Below are positions 10,054 through 18,744 of a stretch of DNA of 64,000 bases, piece by piece; positions within the stretch are counted from its first letter, which is position 1, and the number at the start of each line of letters is the position of its first letter. Below the pieces are notes generated by a model that was not told where the DNA came from, did no database searches, and worked only from the letters and a program-made list of their open reading frames with translations. Origin of the DNA: Amycolatopsis decaplanina DSM 44594 (GTDB taxonomy: Bacteria > Actinomycetota > Actinomycetes > Mycobacteriales > Pseudonocardiaceae); NCBI RefSeq assembly GCF_000342005.1, contig NZ_AOHO01000068.1:62001-126000 (forward strand), given 5' to 3'. Made by a program: the position numbers and the translations under genes.

Positions 10054-10872
10054 TCAGCCGAGAGCCACCCCATCAAGCAGACGGCGCAGGCCCAGGTCGA
10101 AAATCACTTCGGCCTCGTTCGCCAAATCAGTCTCCTCACCCTCGAACCACCCCAGCGCACCGGACATCGCTTTTTCGCCGAAGAGGTCCGCCGCCAGTCC
10201 GCGGACGAGCCCGTGCAGAAGAACCCAGTGGCGAAGGGCGGTCACCGAGCCCTCTCCCTGGTCGGCAGGCCCCCGTGTGACGGGTGCTCCGTGTGCGGCC
10301 AGCCACGGCAGCGCTCGCAACCCGCCGAGATCGAACCGCGTCAACCACGGATGCCGTCGGTACGTCGCCCAGAGCGACCGTGCCGCCGACTCGAGCCGGG
10401 CCTGTCCACGCAGGGCGTCGTCCACGGGTGCGTTCCCCGCCAGAGCGGTGTCCGCCATCAAGCCGACGAGTTCGGACCTGCCCTTCACGTGGTGGTACAA
10501 CGACATGGTGCCGCCGTCCAACCTGGCCGCGACGGCTCGCATGGACACCGCGTCCAGCCCCTCCGCGTCCGCGATCTCGATCGCGGCGAGAACGATCCGT
10601 TCGCGGGAGTTGTCACGCCCGCTCCTCCCGCCGCCGGGCCCGCCGGCGACCACGGTGTACGCGCCGGGAATGGCTTCGACCACGCCTTCCGCGCGAAGGA
10701 TGGCCACCGCCTTGGTGGCGGTCGCATGCGCCACCTGCCATTCCGCCGCGATCTTCCGGATCGACGGCACCCGGTCGCCGGGCTTCAGCCACCCCTTGTC
10801 GATGCGGTGCCGGATATCCGCGGCTATCACACCGGACAGTGTTCTCGCCGTCGGTTCTTTCTGTCGGTACAA
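10054..10872 (-). CDS. GntR-TetR fusion transcriptional regulator
   Basis: A 272-residue protein with two different DNA-binding domains in series. Residues about 8-75 form a GntR-type winged helix (DRVPSIRKIAAEWQVAHATA). Residues about 90-135 form a TetR-type helix-turn-helix (AVSMRAVAARLDGGTMSLY followed by HHVKG). The C-terminal half matches the TetR ligand-binding region of tetracycline-repressor-like proteins. The combination is known in actinomycetes. The target is probably local or an efflux gene; no operator is obvious. The gene is flanked by noncoding DNA on both sides. Confidence 0.85.
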   Translation of the reverse strand: MYRQKEPTARTLSGVIAADIRHRIDKGWLKPGDRVPSIRKIAAEWQVAHATATKAVAILRAEGVVEAIPGAYTVVAGGPGGGRSGRDNSRERIVLAAIEIADAEGLDAVSMRAVAARLDGGTMSLYHHVKGRSELVGLMADTALAGNAPVDDALRGQARLESAARSLWATYRRHPWLTRFDLGGLRALPWLAAHGAPVTRGPADQGEGSVTALRHWVLLHGLVRGLAADLFGEKAMSGALGWFEGEETDLANEAEVIFDLGLRRLLDGVALG

Positions 10873-11095
10873 AACACTCCCTTACGCCACGGCCCGAACG
10901 AGTACGCACCACACTGCGTTTCTGTATGGTCGGGGCAAAGTGGTTTCCGGGAACTAGAGACAAAAGGGCACAAGCCTCAGCGACCGATGCAGTACGCGGC
11001 CTTTTCGGCAGCCTCCTCTTCTCGCGGTGAGTCAAGGTCCAAAAGTCACCGGTTTCCTGCCTCGACACCGAGCACCACCCCTGAAAGCCTGGAAG

Positions 11096-11539
11096 ATGTC
11101 CATCTTCTCGGCAGCACGGAGCCCGTACTCGCCGATCAACTCGAATATTCCGACAGGCCTATCCGTGACCGCTTTCAAAGTCGACAGGCCACGCTGCGGG
11201 TGCAAGTCACGTTCCGGTGGCGCCTGCAAGGGCGTGGTCCGTTATTCCGCGCCTCTGCGCCGGTATGCGCCGTCATGTCGGCAGCACATGCCCCAAGAGG
11301 AACAGGACGCTTTCGATCGAGATCCCCTGTGGACCCAAATCGGTCAGGTGATCTGGCTGCTCCGGCAGACCGAACAGAACCACCTGCCCCCGTTGCGGAC
11401 GATCGAGGTGGCGAGCGCCATGCGGATCCATCAGACCCGCGCTTCGGAATTACTCAACGACCTGGAGCGCCTCCGTCGGGTCAAGGCGACGAAGAAGGGA
11501 CGTCAGGTCACCTGGTCGCTCGGACCCGAGGAATTGTGA
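11096..11539 (+). CDS. Small Cys/His-rich winged-helix protein
   Basis: A protein of about 147 residues. The N-terminal part has a Cys/His cluster (CGCKSRSGGAC, then C-x2-H about 20 residues on) that could bind one zinc. The C-terminal part (PPLRTIEVASAMRIHQTRAS and the following basic wing KATKKGRQVTWSL) looks like a MarR-like winged helix. The start is uncertain: GTG 11027, ATG 11096 (GGAAG just upstream) and GTG 11165 are all in frame. A TTA leucine codon lies at 11450-11452, so translation may depend on the rare bldA-type tRNA. A regulatory role is inferred from the fold only. Confidence 0.55.
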   Translation: MSIFSAARSPYSPINSNIPTGLSVTAFKVDRPRCGCKSRSGGACKGVVRYSAPLRRYAPSCRQHMPQEEQDAFDRDPLWTQIGQVIWLLRQTEQNHLPPLRTIEVASAMRIHQTRASELLNDLERLRRVKATKKGRQVTWSLGPEEL

Positions 11540-11598
11540 TCGCGGTTCCACGGGGTCACCACCGCCGACCTGGCGGCCACCCGATCGGTGCCGCGTAT

Positions 11599-12666
11599 TC
11601 ATGGCCGGAGCAGAACCCGGAGTGGATTGCCCTCGTACTCACGCACTTTGGCGAGTCCCTCCACGACCCGCGCCAGCGGAAGAATCGCGCTGACCGACGA
11701 AGAGACATCCAGCCGCCCACGCTCGGTAAGTTCCACCAGAGCCTTCAGGTGGCGGACGCGGTATCCGGTGTGGCCGATAACGGTCCGGCCATCCTCCCCT
11801 TCAGAGAAATGCTCGACCAGCGAGCCCTCGGGCGCTCTCTTCACCAGCACCAGACGTCCTCGTTCGCCCAGAACCGCCCGAGCCTGCTCGAACGTCGACT
11901 CACGCCCGACGAAATCGAACGCCACGTCCAGCCCCCGGCCTCTCGTGATCTCCGCGATATAGGAGGCGACACGTTTGTTCGCCGGATCCAGAGCGACGTC
12001 CGCACCCCGGTCAAGCGCCCGTTCGCGGGCCTCGGGACGCCTGTCGAGTGCGATGATCGGCGTGGCCCCGCAGATCCGGGCCAACTGGACGAGATGAGTA
12101 CCGAGTCCTCCAACACCCCAGACGCCGACGGCCTCGGCCGGTCGCAACCGCGCGGTGTCGATGGCGCCGTAGGGCGTGGACACCGCGCCGGAGAGAACCG
12201 CCGCATGCTCCAGCGGCATCGCGTCGGGAACCGAGACCAACGCCGTCGCGGAAGTGACCAGGTATTCGGCCCACGCACCGTCGTAGTGCACGGCCATCAG
12301 CCGAAGGTCGGAGCAGATGTCCGAACCGCGCCCTTCCCTGCATTCGGGACAGTTGCGGCATTCCCGGCCTGCCGCGACGACCACTCGGTCACCGGGTGTC
12401 CACGACCGTACGTCGTCCCCGACCGCCGCGACGACCCCGGCGGCTTCATATCCCGGCGTGTAGATCGGCATCCGAGACTGGACGAAACCGTCCATCCGGG
12501 CCGCATCGGACCCGCAGATGCCGCAGGCGGCCACCTTGACCAGGACTTCGTCCCGCTCAAGCGCCGGAATCGGCACTTCCGCCAGTTCCAGTTTCCCGGC
12601 GACGGAATCGAATCGGACCGCCCGCATCGTCGAGGGCAAGCCATCCGGGGCACTCGGAGACTTCAT
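11599..12666 (-). CDS. Zinc-type alcohol dehydrogenase (MDR superfamily), atypical active site
   Basis: A 355-residue medium-chain dehydrogenase. It has the catalytic-zinc cysteine in ACGICGSD, the four structural-zinc cysteines in CRNCPECREGRGSDIC and the nucleotide-binding glycine motif GVWGVGGLGTHLVQLA. The position normally held by the zinc-ligand histidine in the GHE motif is tyrosine here (TPGYEAAG), so catalytic zinc binding may be altered. The following acidic residues (DRRPEARER) do not settle NAD versus NADP preference. The substrate is unknown; the gene stands alone between the winged-helix protein and a noncoding region. Confidence 0.85.
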   Translation of the reverse strand: MKSPSAPDGLPSTMRAVRFDSVAGKLELAEVPIPALERDEVLVKVAACGICGSDAARMDGFVQSRMPIYTPGYEAAGVVAAVGDDVRSWTPGDRVVVAAGRECRNCPECREGRGSDICSDLRLMAVHYDGAWAEYLVTSATALVSVPDAMPLEHAAVLSGAVSTPYGAIDTARLRPAEAVGVWGVGGLGTHLVQLARICGATPIIALDRRPEARERALDRGADVALDPANKRVASYIAEITRGRGLDVAFDFVGRESTFEQARAVLGERGRLVLVKRAPEGSLVEHFSEGEDGRTVIGHTGYRVRHLKALVELTERGRLDVSSSVSAILPLARVVEGLAKVREYEGNPLRVLLRP

Positions 12667-13235
12667 AGGCAGGTCGCGCCATGCGAAACAAAACTCGCCA
12701 AGCTCACCGGTACTCCCCTCAGTATCGCGCGAAGCTGACGGGTTCCAGAGCCGTCGCAGGCAGCGCGAACACGCCGATACGTGCCCGAAGGGAGATACAG
12801 ACCCCCTCGATTCTGCTGGCAGCGTAACACGGGAGTGACCCTTTCGGTACCGGCCGAGGTCGCATTCTCCACGGTGATTTTCCGTGAATAGCGGACAAAC
12901 GGCGGCCTACTCCGTCGATCGGGGTACCTGGGAGCAGACCGCCGCCGGCTGGCATTCGGAAGATCCGAGAATTCCGTTTCAGGGAAGCCATGCCGATACG
13001 GGTCCGCACTTGTGCCCTGTCAAGAAGTTCCTCCGAACGTCCCGCACCGATGACCCTACCCGGGATCAGCCGCCTTGTGGGGCAACATTACTGGACAAAG
13101 GTGACCGAGCGCGACCGGCCGGAATCTCGCCGATCCATGGGTGAGGATACCCGGAGGTGGGAAATAAGGGCACGATCACTGGCCGTTGAGGCATACATTC
13201 AGTCAAGTCATGCATGCCTCACCGTACGGTGAGGC
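12667..13235. other. 569-bp intergenic region between divergent genes
   Basis: No frame here has a convincing ribosome site or protein character. It must hold promoters for the dehydrogenase (minus) and the 13236 gene (plus). The notable content is at its right end: a half-site TGAGGCAT at 13187-13194, followed by a perfect palindrome that reaches into the plus-strand start codon. Confidence 0.6.
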
Positions 13236-13238
13236 ATG
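13213..13238. promoter_or_regulatory. 26-bp perfect palindrome over a start codon (probable operator)
   Basis: Two 13-base arms, CATGCCTCACCGT and its exact complement, meet without a spacer. The right arm contains the ATG at 13236 of the next gene. A third copy of the half-site core (TGAGGCAT) lies at 13187-13194. There is no T-tract, so a terminator is unlikely; a dimeric repressor or autoregulator site is the best reading. Confidence 0.6.
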
Positions 13239-13928
13239 GCCGCGGAAACCAGTGAATCAACTGTTCATTTACGCCGTTGTGCCATCAACGGCTGCGCGTG
13301 GCGTGGCACGTGCCCCGATCACGACGTCGAGGACGAACTCGACCCCGAACTGAACCGGCTGATGCGGCTCAGGCCCTTCGGCGCGGGGCGGAAACATCAG
13401 CGTTCGGCGGCCAAGTACGCCCAGAGCTACCGGATCAAGTCGAAAGTCACCGTGACGACCGTCGAAGAACGTCGGAAGAATCCTCCGGCACCCGTTCGGC
13501 GAAAGCGTCATATCGTCCATCCGGACACGTTCGCGGCCGTTCGCGAACTGACCGCGTCCCTGCGTCTGCACCGAACCGGGTCGAACACCTCTTCGCCGCT
13601 CTCCGATGTGACTTCGCCCCTCGAAGCCCCGGACACCGTCTCTCCCGGCATTGAACCGGTGGTCGCGGAGGTCCGGGAAGCGTCGCAGCCGAATGCCGCG
13701 GTTCCGTTTTCGGCCCCCGCGAAACCCAGTCCAGCCCTGCTCGCGAACCTGCGGCGGCCTGTCCCGGAAATGTCCCGTCCCGCCCGGTCCGGCCCTCGCC
13801 CGCGAGTTTCACCTGAGCGGACCTCGCCCGTCTTCGCCCTCGCGGGCTCGTCTTCCTCTGCCGCGCTGGGGCCGGCGATCGAGGCCATGCGCAAGGCCAG
13901 GCGACAGAGTCGGCCGGAGCGTTCCTGA
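13236..13928 (+). CDS. Hypothetical protein with short Cys/His N-terminus and disordered tail
   Basis: A 230-residue protein of unknown function. Near the N-terminus is a small cluster CAINGCAWRGTCPDHD (three Cys plus His/Asp) that could bind zinc. The rest is rich in proline, serine, alanine and arginine and looks disordered, ending in a basic helix (AMRKARRQSRPERS). No ribosome site precedes the ATG, which lies inside the palindrome, so the mRNA may be leaderless or very short-leadered. The Cys/His cluster loosely recalls that of the 11096 protein. Confidence 0.6.
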   Translation: MAAETSESTVHLRRCAINGCAWRGTCPDHDVEDELDPELNRLMRLRPFGAGRKHQRSAAKYAQSYRIKSKVTVTTVEERRKNPPAPVRRKRHIVHPDTFAAVRELTASLRLHRTGSNTSSPLSDVTSPLEAPDTVSPGIEPVVAEVREASQPNAAVPFSAPAKPSPALLANLRRPVPEMSRPARSGPRPRVSPERTSPVFALAGSSSSAALGPAIEAMRKARRQSRPERS

Positions 13929-13960
13929 ACGGGTGCTGTGGGCCGGTGGACCTCTCTTAT

Positions 13961-14076
13961 TGAGGGGTCAGGCAAAGGTGCGAGGTTGCGAAAGCCACAG
14001 TGGCAACGTTCAGCGTTGCACTGTGGCTTTCGCGGCACGGCCTCCCCACGGACACGCCACCTTTGGCTTACCCCTC
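13961..14076. repeat. Intergenic nested inverted-repeat element
   Basis: Outer arms TGAGGGGTCAGGCAAAGGTG (13961-13980) and its near-complement at 14058-14076 enclose an inner hairpin with arms at 13988-14008 and 14014-14033 (GCGAAAGCCACAGTG...CACTGTGGCTTTCGC, one extra base in the left arm). The same outer and inner motifs recur at 62449-62538, so this is a dispersed element rather than a local terminator. Confidence 0.75.
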
Positions 14077-14124
14077 TCGTAGGTACCTACTCGTGACCCG
14101 CGGCCCTTGCTCGGGGGAAGTACG

Positions 14125-14169
14125 TGATGGCCCCCTTCCTTGCGCCTGGCGCAAGGAAGGGGGCCATCA
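14125..14169. repeat. 21-bp perfect hairpin
   Basis: The arms 14125-14145 and 14149-14169 (core GGCCCCCTTCCTTGCGC) are exact complements around a 3-base loop. It lies between the 13236 gene and the convergent lipoprotein gene, so it could end transcription from both sides. There is no T-tract, and the sequence type looks like a dispersed repeat. Confidence 0.75.
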
Positions 14170-14209
14170 GGTAAGCAAATGCGGATCTCTCAAGGAGTCC
14201 TTGTCACGC

Positions 14210-15118
14210 TCAGCCGAAGAACACCGAAGCCACAGCGTTGTCGAAGCCGACCTTCGCGAGATCCGCGACATCGCCGTCGATGCTCAGCGACTTGCCCTTG
14301 CAGTCTTTCTCACTCCAGATCTTCACCGAACCGGAAGCCGCGATCGACGAGGCAACACCCGGGCGGGTGACGTTCTTGCAGCCGTTCCCGGCCACTCCCT
14401 GCGAAGACTCGTTGTCGCTGAAGTTCCTGCCATCGAACAGAACCGCACTTGTCGCGGGCCGCTGTTCCTCCGACGAGGGCGTCGTCGTCGTCGGAACAGT
14501 GACAGAGCCGTCCTGACCCGCCTTCTGACCGTTCGGTGTGACGCCGAACCAGGTACCGCCGACCCCCTGGCCTTTCGTGTCACCCGGTTCGGTGTCCTTC
14601 GCGAACCGGTATACCGGCCAGCCTGCGATCGTGACCTGCCGGGTGCCGTCGCTCCGCTCGACCGTGCCCACCGCGGACTTCTTCACACCGGCAAGGAAGA
14701 TCTTGCTTCCGCCGGTCACCAGAACCGGCGGCCAGGTCTTCGCGCATTCCCCGTCGCACGTTGACTTCGACGGCTTGGCGGTGTCCTTGTCGAACCGATA
14801 GAGCGTCAGGCCCGCTCCGTTCACGACGACCGGATTCAGTTCGCCCGCCTCGGAGGCCATGAGCTGGACCCACTTGCGGGCGGTGGTCTGCTCGGCGGTG
14901 TTCGGCGTGCCGTCCGAGCCGGTTGCCCAGTCTCCTGTCTTCGGTTGTGTATCGTTCGCCTTGGCGGTACCGACGAGGAGGGCCGGAGCGCCATCCCCCG
15001 CTTCCGTCTGCGCCGGCGCCGCCGGACTGGGCGCGGAAGCCGGTGAGCCACAGGCCGCCAGAGCCAGTGCTCCCGCGGTCATGAGGGCGGCAACGGATAC
15101 AAGTCGTTTACTGAACAA
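14210..15118 (-). CDS. Secreted lipoprotein with COG4315-type repeats
   Basis: A lipoprotein of 302 residues. I place the start at the TTG 15118 because AGGGAG lies six bases upstream and a clean signal peptide follows (FSKRLVSVAALMTAGALALA, then ACGS with the lipid-modified Cys at residue 23). The mid region has the repeat seen in predicted lipoproteins of the COG4315 type (GLTLYRFDKDTAKPSKSTC, and a second divergent copy IAGWPVYRFAKDTEPGD). The last ~75 residues (VLFDGRNFSDNESSQG onward, two Cys) resemble small beta-rich gamma-crystallin or I36-inhibitor-like domains, which is a weak match. Function unknown, cell-surface location likely. Confidence 0.8.
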   Translation of the reverse strand: MFSKRLVSVAALMTAGALALAACGSPASAPSPAAPAQTEAGDGAPALLVGTAKANDTQPKTGDWATGSDGTPNTAEQTTARKWVQLMASEAGELNPVVVNGAGLTLYRFDKDTAKPSKSTCDGECAKTWPPVLVTGGSKIFLAGVKKSAVGTVERSDGTRQVTIAGWPVYRFAKDTEPGDTKGQGVGGTWFGVTPNGQKAGQDGSVTVPTTTTPSSEEQRPATSAVLFDGRNFSDNESSQGVAGNGCKNVTRPGVASSIAASGSVKIWSEKDCKGKSLSIDGDVADLAKVGFDNAVASVFFG

Positions 15119-15314
15119 GTTGATCTCCCTACACCCTGCCTCCAAACTTTTCGGAGGCCCTATGCCGCCCACACGACTCAATCGCCGGGACGGTTCAAAA
15201 GGATTTTCGAAATTTTCGCGGGGAAACTCGCCAGCTGAAGGCATTGTCAAGCAAAAAGAGACTTCAGGGAAGCATTGATAGAAGTTCGGGCACGCACGTC
15301 GCGAACCCTGCGGT

Positions 15315-15578
15315 TCAGGCGGCGATACCCGCGTCTTCGGCGAGCGCGGCCACTCCCGCTCTCGTGATCACCGCGGGCGTCGGCTGGCCGTACGCCACGT
15401 GGCGCTCTTCCCTGATGAGCCCTACTTCGATGAGGTTGTGCACCGCGATGTGATCGCACCAGCAGCCGTCGATCGTGAGGGCGGGTTCGCAACTGGAGAT
15501 GAGGACACCGCGCCCGGCCGCGACCGCCCGCAGTATGGCCCGCTCTCGCCGGCTCAATTCGATTCTGATACCGGTCAT
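15315..15578 (-). CDS. Small hypothetical winged-helix-like protein
   Basis: An 87-residue protein (ATG 15578, GGGAC upstream; GTG 15587 is the alternative). It begins TGIRIELSRRERAILRAVAAG, which is typical of small actinomycete helix-turn-helix proteins. A middle segment has three cysteines (SSCEPALTIDGCWCDH), and the end reads like a winged-helix wing (YGQPTPAVITRAGVAAL). Function unknown. Confidence 0.6.
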   Translation of the reverse strand: MTGIRIELSRRERAILRAVAAGRGVLISSCEPALTIDGCWCDHIAVHNLIEVGLIREERHVAYGQPTPAVITRAGVAALAEDAGIAA

Positions 15579-15847
15579 CACGATCACCGTCCCAGCTCGG
15601 CTATTCTGCCGCTTTCAGCTTGCGGCGGTACACTTCATTCTTTCTTCACTGGCTGTGGAGACGAGCGGATCCCGAGAGCGTCGACGGCGCGCCCACTCGA
15701 CGGCACGGTTCATTTCCGCTGACGGACATCCCGTGCCGTGATCGAAAGTCCAGAGCTGTGGGTAATAAAGGGCATATCAGGCCACACTTGGCCTGCCCGA
15801 TCACGCCTAGTACGCGATTCTGGTTCTCGGCTGGAGGTTGGAGAGTC

Positions 15848-18667
15848 GTGGCCGGTGTTGAACAGACCATGTGGGTAGAGGTACTGGGTGAGGTGAAGGC
15901 CCGCGCGGGAGAACAGGAGATCACTCTCGGTCCTCCCCGGCAACGGGCCGTCCTCGCCATTCTCGCGTTGCGCGCCAACCAGACGGTTTCGCGCGCCGAA
16001 CTCATCGATGGTGTCTGGGGTGATGCCCCACCGGCGTCCGTCGAAGGCAGTGTGCACACCTACATCCACGGCCTTCGCCGCGCACTGTCCGTCTCGGACC
16101 AGGCCGTGCTCACGCGCACTGGAGCGGGCTACCAGCTCGTCCTGGGCCAGCGGGAACTCGACCTGAACGTGGTCGAGACCCGGCTCGCGGAAGCACGGAG
16201 CCTGGCGCGTGCTGGCAAGGGATCCGCCTCGGCCGACCTGATCAGCGAATGCCTGGCCCAGTGGCGCGGGATTCCGCTCTCCGGCCTGCCGGGACCGTTC
16301 GCGGAATCGGAGCGCGTCCGTCTTACGGAACTGCGCTACCAGCTCGTCGAAGAGCGGGCCGAACTCATGCTCGCGGCGGGCAGACATCGGGAACTGGTGA
16401 CGGAACTCGGCGAGGCCGTGGAAGCGGAGCCCTTTCGTGAAGGCCTGCGCGCGCAGCTCATGCTGGCCCTCTACCGGAGCGGGCGCCGTGCGGACGCGTT
16501 GGCCGAGTTCGAGGCGGTGCGCCGATTGTTCGCCGACGAACTCGGCCTTGATCCCGGCGCCGCGCTCACCGAGCTGCATCTGCGGATGTTGCGCTCCGAA
16601 TCGGGACTGGAATCCCCTGCCGAGACACCGCCACAGGCACGCCCCCAGGTTCCGGCGCAGCTGCCGCACGAGGCGCCCGACTTCGTCGGCCGGGCGACCG
16701 AACTGGAACAGCTGGCGGCGTGGTGCGCGGCGACGCGAGCGAGCGGCAAGGCTCTGGTCATCTCGGCGATCGACGGCGCGGGCGGGATCGGCAAGACCAC
16801 GCTCGCGGTGCGGTTCGCCAGGATGGTCGCCGGGAGCTACCCGGACGGTCAGCTGTACCTGGACCTCCGCGGTTTCGACCCCAACCGCGCGCCGCTCAGT
16901 GCGAACGACGCGCTCGGCCAGCTGCTCTGGGCACTGGGCAGCACGCGGCAACGATCGGAACCCGACGAGCTGGTCTCGATGTACCGGACCGTGCTCTCCG
17001 ACAAACGAGTGCTGATTCTGCTGGACAACGCCGTGTCGACGGAGCAGGTACGTGATCTGCTGCCGGGCACGTCGAACAGTCTGGTGCTCGTCACCAGCCG
17101 CAACCGGCTCAGTGGCCTGGTCGCCAGGGACGGGGCACGCCGGTTGACCCTGGGGCTGCTGACCGAATCCGAAGCGCTGGACCTGCTGCGCAACACGGTC
17201 GGCACGCAACGAATCGACGACGACCCGGCCGCGGCCGCCGAACTCGTCCGATTGTGCGGCTATCTGCCGCTGGCCTTGCGGGTCGCGGCTGAGAAGATCT
17301 CGGGAAGACCGGATACGAGCCTGCGTGAACTCGTCGAGAACCTGCACGCCGCACAGGACCGGCTGGACAACCTCCATGTCGACGATGACGAGATGACTTC
17401 CGTGCGAAGTGTCATCTCCTGGTCCTACACCTCCCTCGACCATGAACTGGCCAGGACATTCCGTCTGCTGGGCCTCGTCCGGGCTCCGAACATCGGCGCT
17501 TTCGCCGCGGCCTCGCTGATCGACAGGCCCGTAGCCGAAACCGAAGGGCTCCTCCGCACCCTGAGTGAACAGCATTTACTCGAACCCGAATCGGATCGAT
17601 ACGGCTTCCATGACCTCATCAAGGTCTATGCCGGCGAAATGGCATACAGCGAAGAACCCCCGGAGGTCCGCCGGGAAGCGATCCGCGAGCTCATGGTCTG
17701 GTATCTGACCGGCATGCGCGCGGCGCTCGTACGCCTGATCAAGGATTACCCGCTACCGCCTCTCGCGATTCCGGGAACGACGCATCCGCTGCCGGACTTC
17801 ACTACCCGCGAGTCGACGTGGAAATGGTACGAAGAAGAAACGAAAAACGTAGCTGCCCTGATCGAACATGCGGGAGAGATCGGCGAACACGAGATAGCCT
17901 GGCAATTGACCTGGTGCACCTACAACAGTTTCTATTCGACCGGACTGATGTCGGAATGGATCCAGATCCTCACCATCGCACTGGCTTCCACGGAGCAACT
18001 GGCCGATCCAGGCCCCAAGGCGCGTATTCTGATGTTCCTCGGCATCGGAAACTCCCGGATCGGACGGAACGAAATCGCTGTCGAGTACCTGGAACGCGGA
18101 CTATCCGTGGCCCGCGGCATTGACAACGACCACCTGCGCTCAAGCATGCTGGCCAATCTGGCATCCACGCTTCGCGAGATGAAGCGGTACGAAGAGGGCA
18201 TCACTTACGCCCGCGAAGCAGTCGAGCTGGTGAAGCCCGAATCGCCGTATTACCAGAAGGCAGGCAGCATCGACGCCCTCTGCGAACTGTACGTCGAATC
18301 CGGTCAACCGGAACAAGCGCTGCGCTACGCCGAACTCGGCTTGGAAGCCGCCCGTGCCTGCGACGCGGCACTGCTCGAGGCCAACATGATGGTGAACGTC
18401 GCACACGCGTACCGGGACATGGCCGATATGACGACGGCGATGCGAGAATACGAAGCAGCACTCGAACTGTGCGTGAGACAAGGCGACCGCTACCACGAAG
18501 CCCTTGCTTTGCTGGGAATCGCCGAACTGCGCCGCCGGATGGACCAGTACGAAGACGCAAGGAAACACGCACACCGCGCGCTGGACATCTTCCTCGAACT
18601 CGGCGGCGAGGAGTCCGATGTGACGCTCGCCTTCCTCGCTTCGCTCGACACGGGCGCGACATCTTGA
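15848..18667 (+). CDS. AfsR-type SARP regulator with NB-ARC and TPR domains
   Basis: About 939 residues. The winged helix and BTAD (about 8-250; QRAVLAILALRANQTVSRAE) are SARP features. An NB-ARC ATPase follows, with P-loop GAGGIGKTTL near residue 309 and LLDNAVSTEQVRDLLPG. TPR repeats fill the last third. GTG 15848 is chosen for an upstream GGAGG; ATG 15869 is possible. Leu577 uses a TTA codon (17576-17578), the usual sign of bldA control in this group. It is the likely pathway activator for the P450/MIO cluster that starts 4 kb downstream. The gene is convergent with the IclR gene. Confidence 0.92.
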   Translation: MAGVEQTMWVEVLGEVKARAGEQEITLGPPRQRAVLAILALRANQTVSRAELIDGVWGDAPPASVEGSVHTYIHGLRRALSVSDQAVLTRTGAGYQLVLGQRELDLNVVETRLAEARSLARAGKGSASADLISECLAQWRGIPLSGLPGPFAESERVRLTELRYQLVEERAELMLAAGRHRELVTELGEAVEAEPFREGLRAQLMLALYRSGRRADALAEFEAVRRLFADELGLDPGAALTELHLRMLRSESGLESPAETPPQARPQVPAQLPHEAPDFVGRATELEQLAAWCAATRASGKALVISAIDGAGGIGKTTLAVRFARMVAGSYPDGQLYLDLRGFDPNRAPLSANDALGQLLWALGSTRQRSEPDELVSMYRTVLSDKRVLILLDNAVSTEQVRDLLPGTSNSLVLVTSRNRLSGLVARDGARRLTLGLLTESEALDLLRNTVGTQRIDDDPAAAAELVRLCGYLPLALRVAAEKISGRPDTSLRELVENLHAAQDRLDNLHVDDDEMTSVRSVISWSYTSLDHELARTFRLLGLVRAPNIGAFAAASLIDRPVAETEGLLRTLSEQHLLEPESDRYGFHDLIKVYAGEMAYSEEPPEVRREAIRELMVWYLTGMRAALVRLIKDYPLPPLAIPGTTHPLPDFTTRESTWKWYEEETKNVAALIEHAGEIGEHEIAWQLTWCTYNSFYSTGLMSEWIQILTIALASTEQLADPGPKARILMFLGIGNSRIGRNEIAVEYLERGLSVARGIDNDHLRSSMLANLASTLREMKRYEEGITYAREAVELVKPESPYYQKAGSIDALCELYVESGQPEQALRYAELGLEAARACDAALLEANMMVNVAHAYRDMADMTTAMREYEAALELCVRQGDRYHEALALLGIAELRRRMDQYEDARKHAHRALDIFLELGGEESDVTLAFLASLDTGATS

Positions 18668-18744
18668 CACCGATCGGCGAGACCGACGACGCCGGCGACT
18701 CCTCACCGGTGCCTATTTCGCGCGACGGGAACGCCGGCCGCCGA

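Noticed and set aside
12884-13232. Two plus-strand ORFs in the 12.7-13.2 kb gap
   Set aside because: Neither has a ribosome site or protein-like composition.
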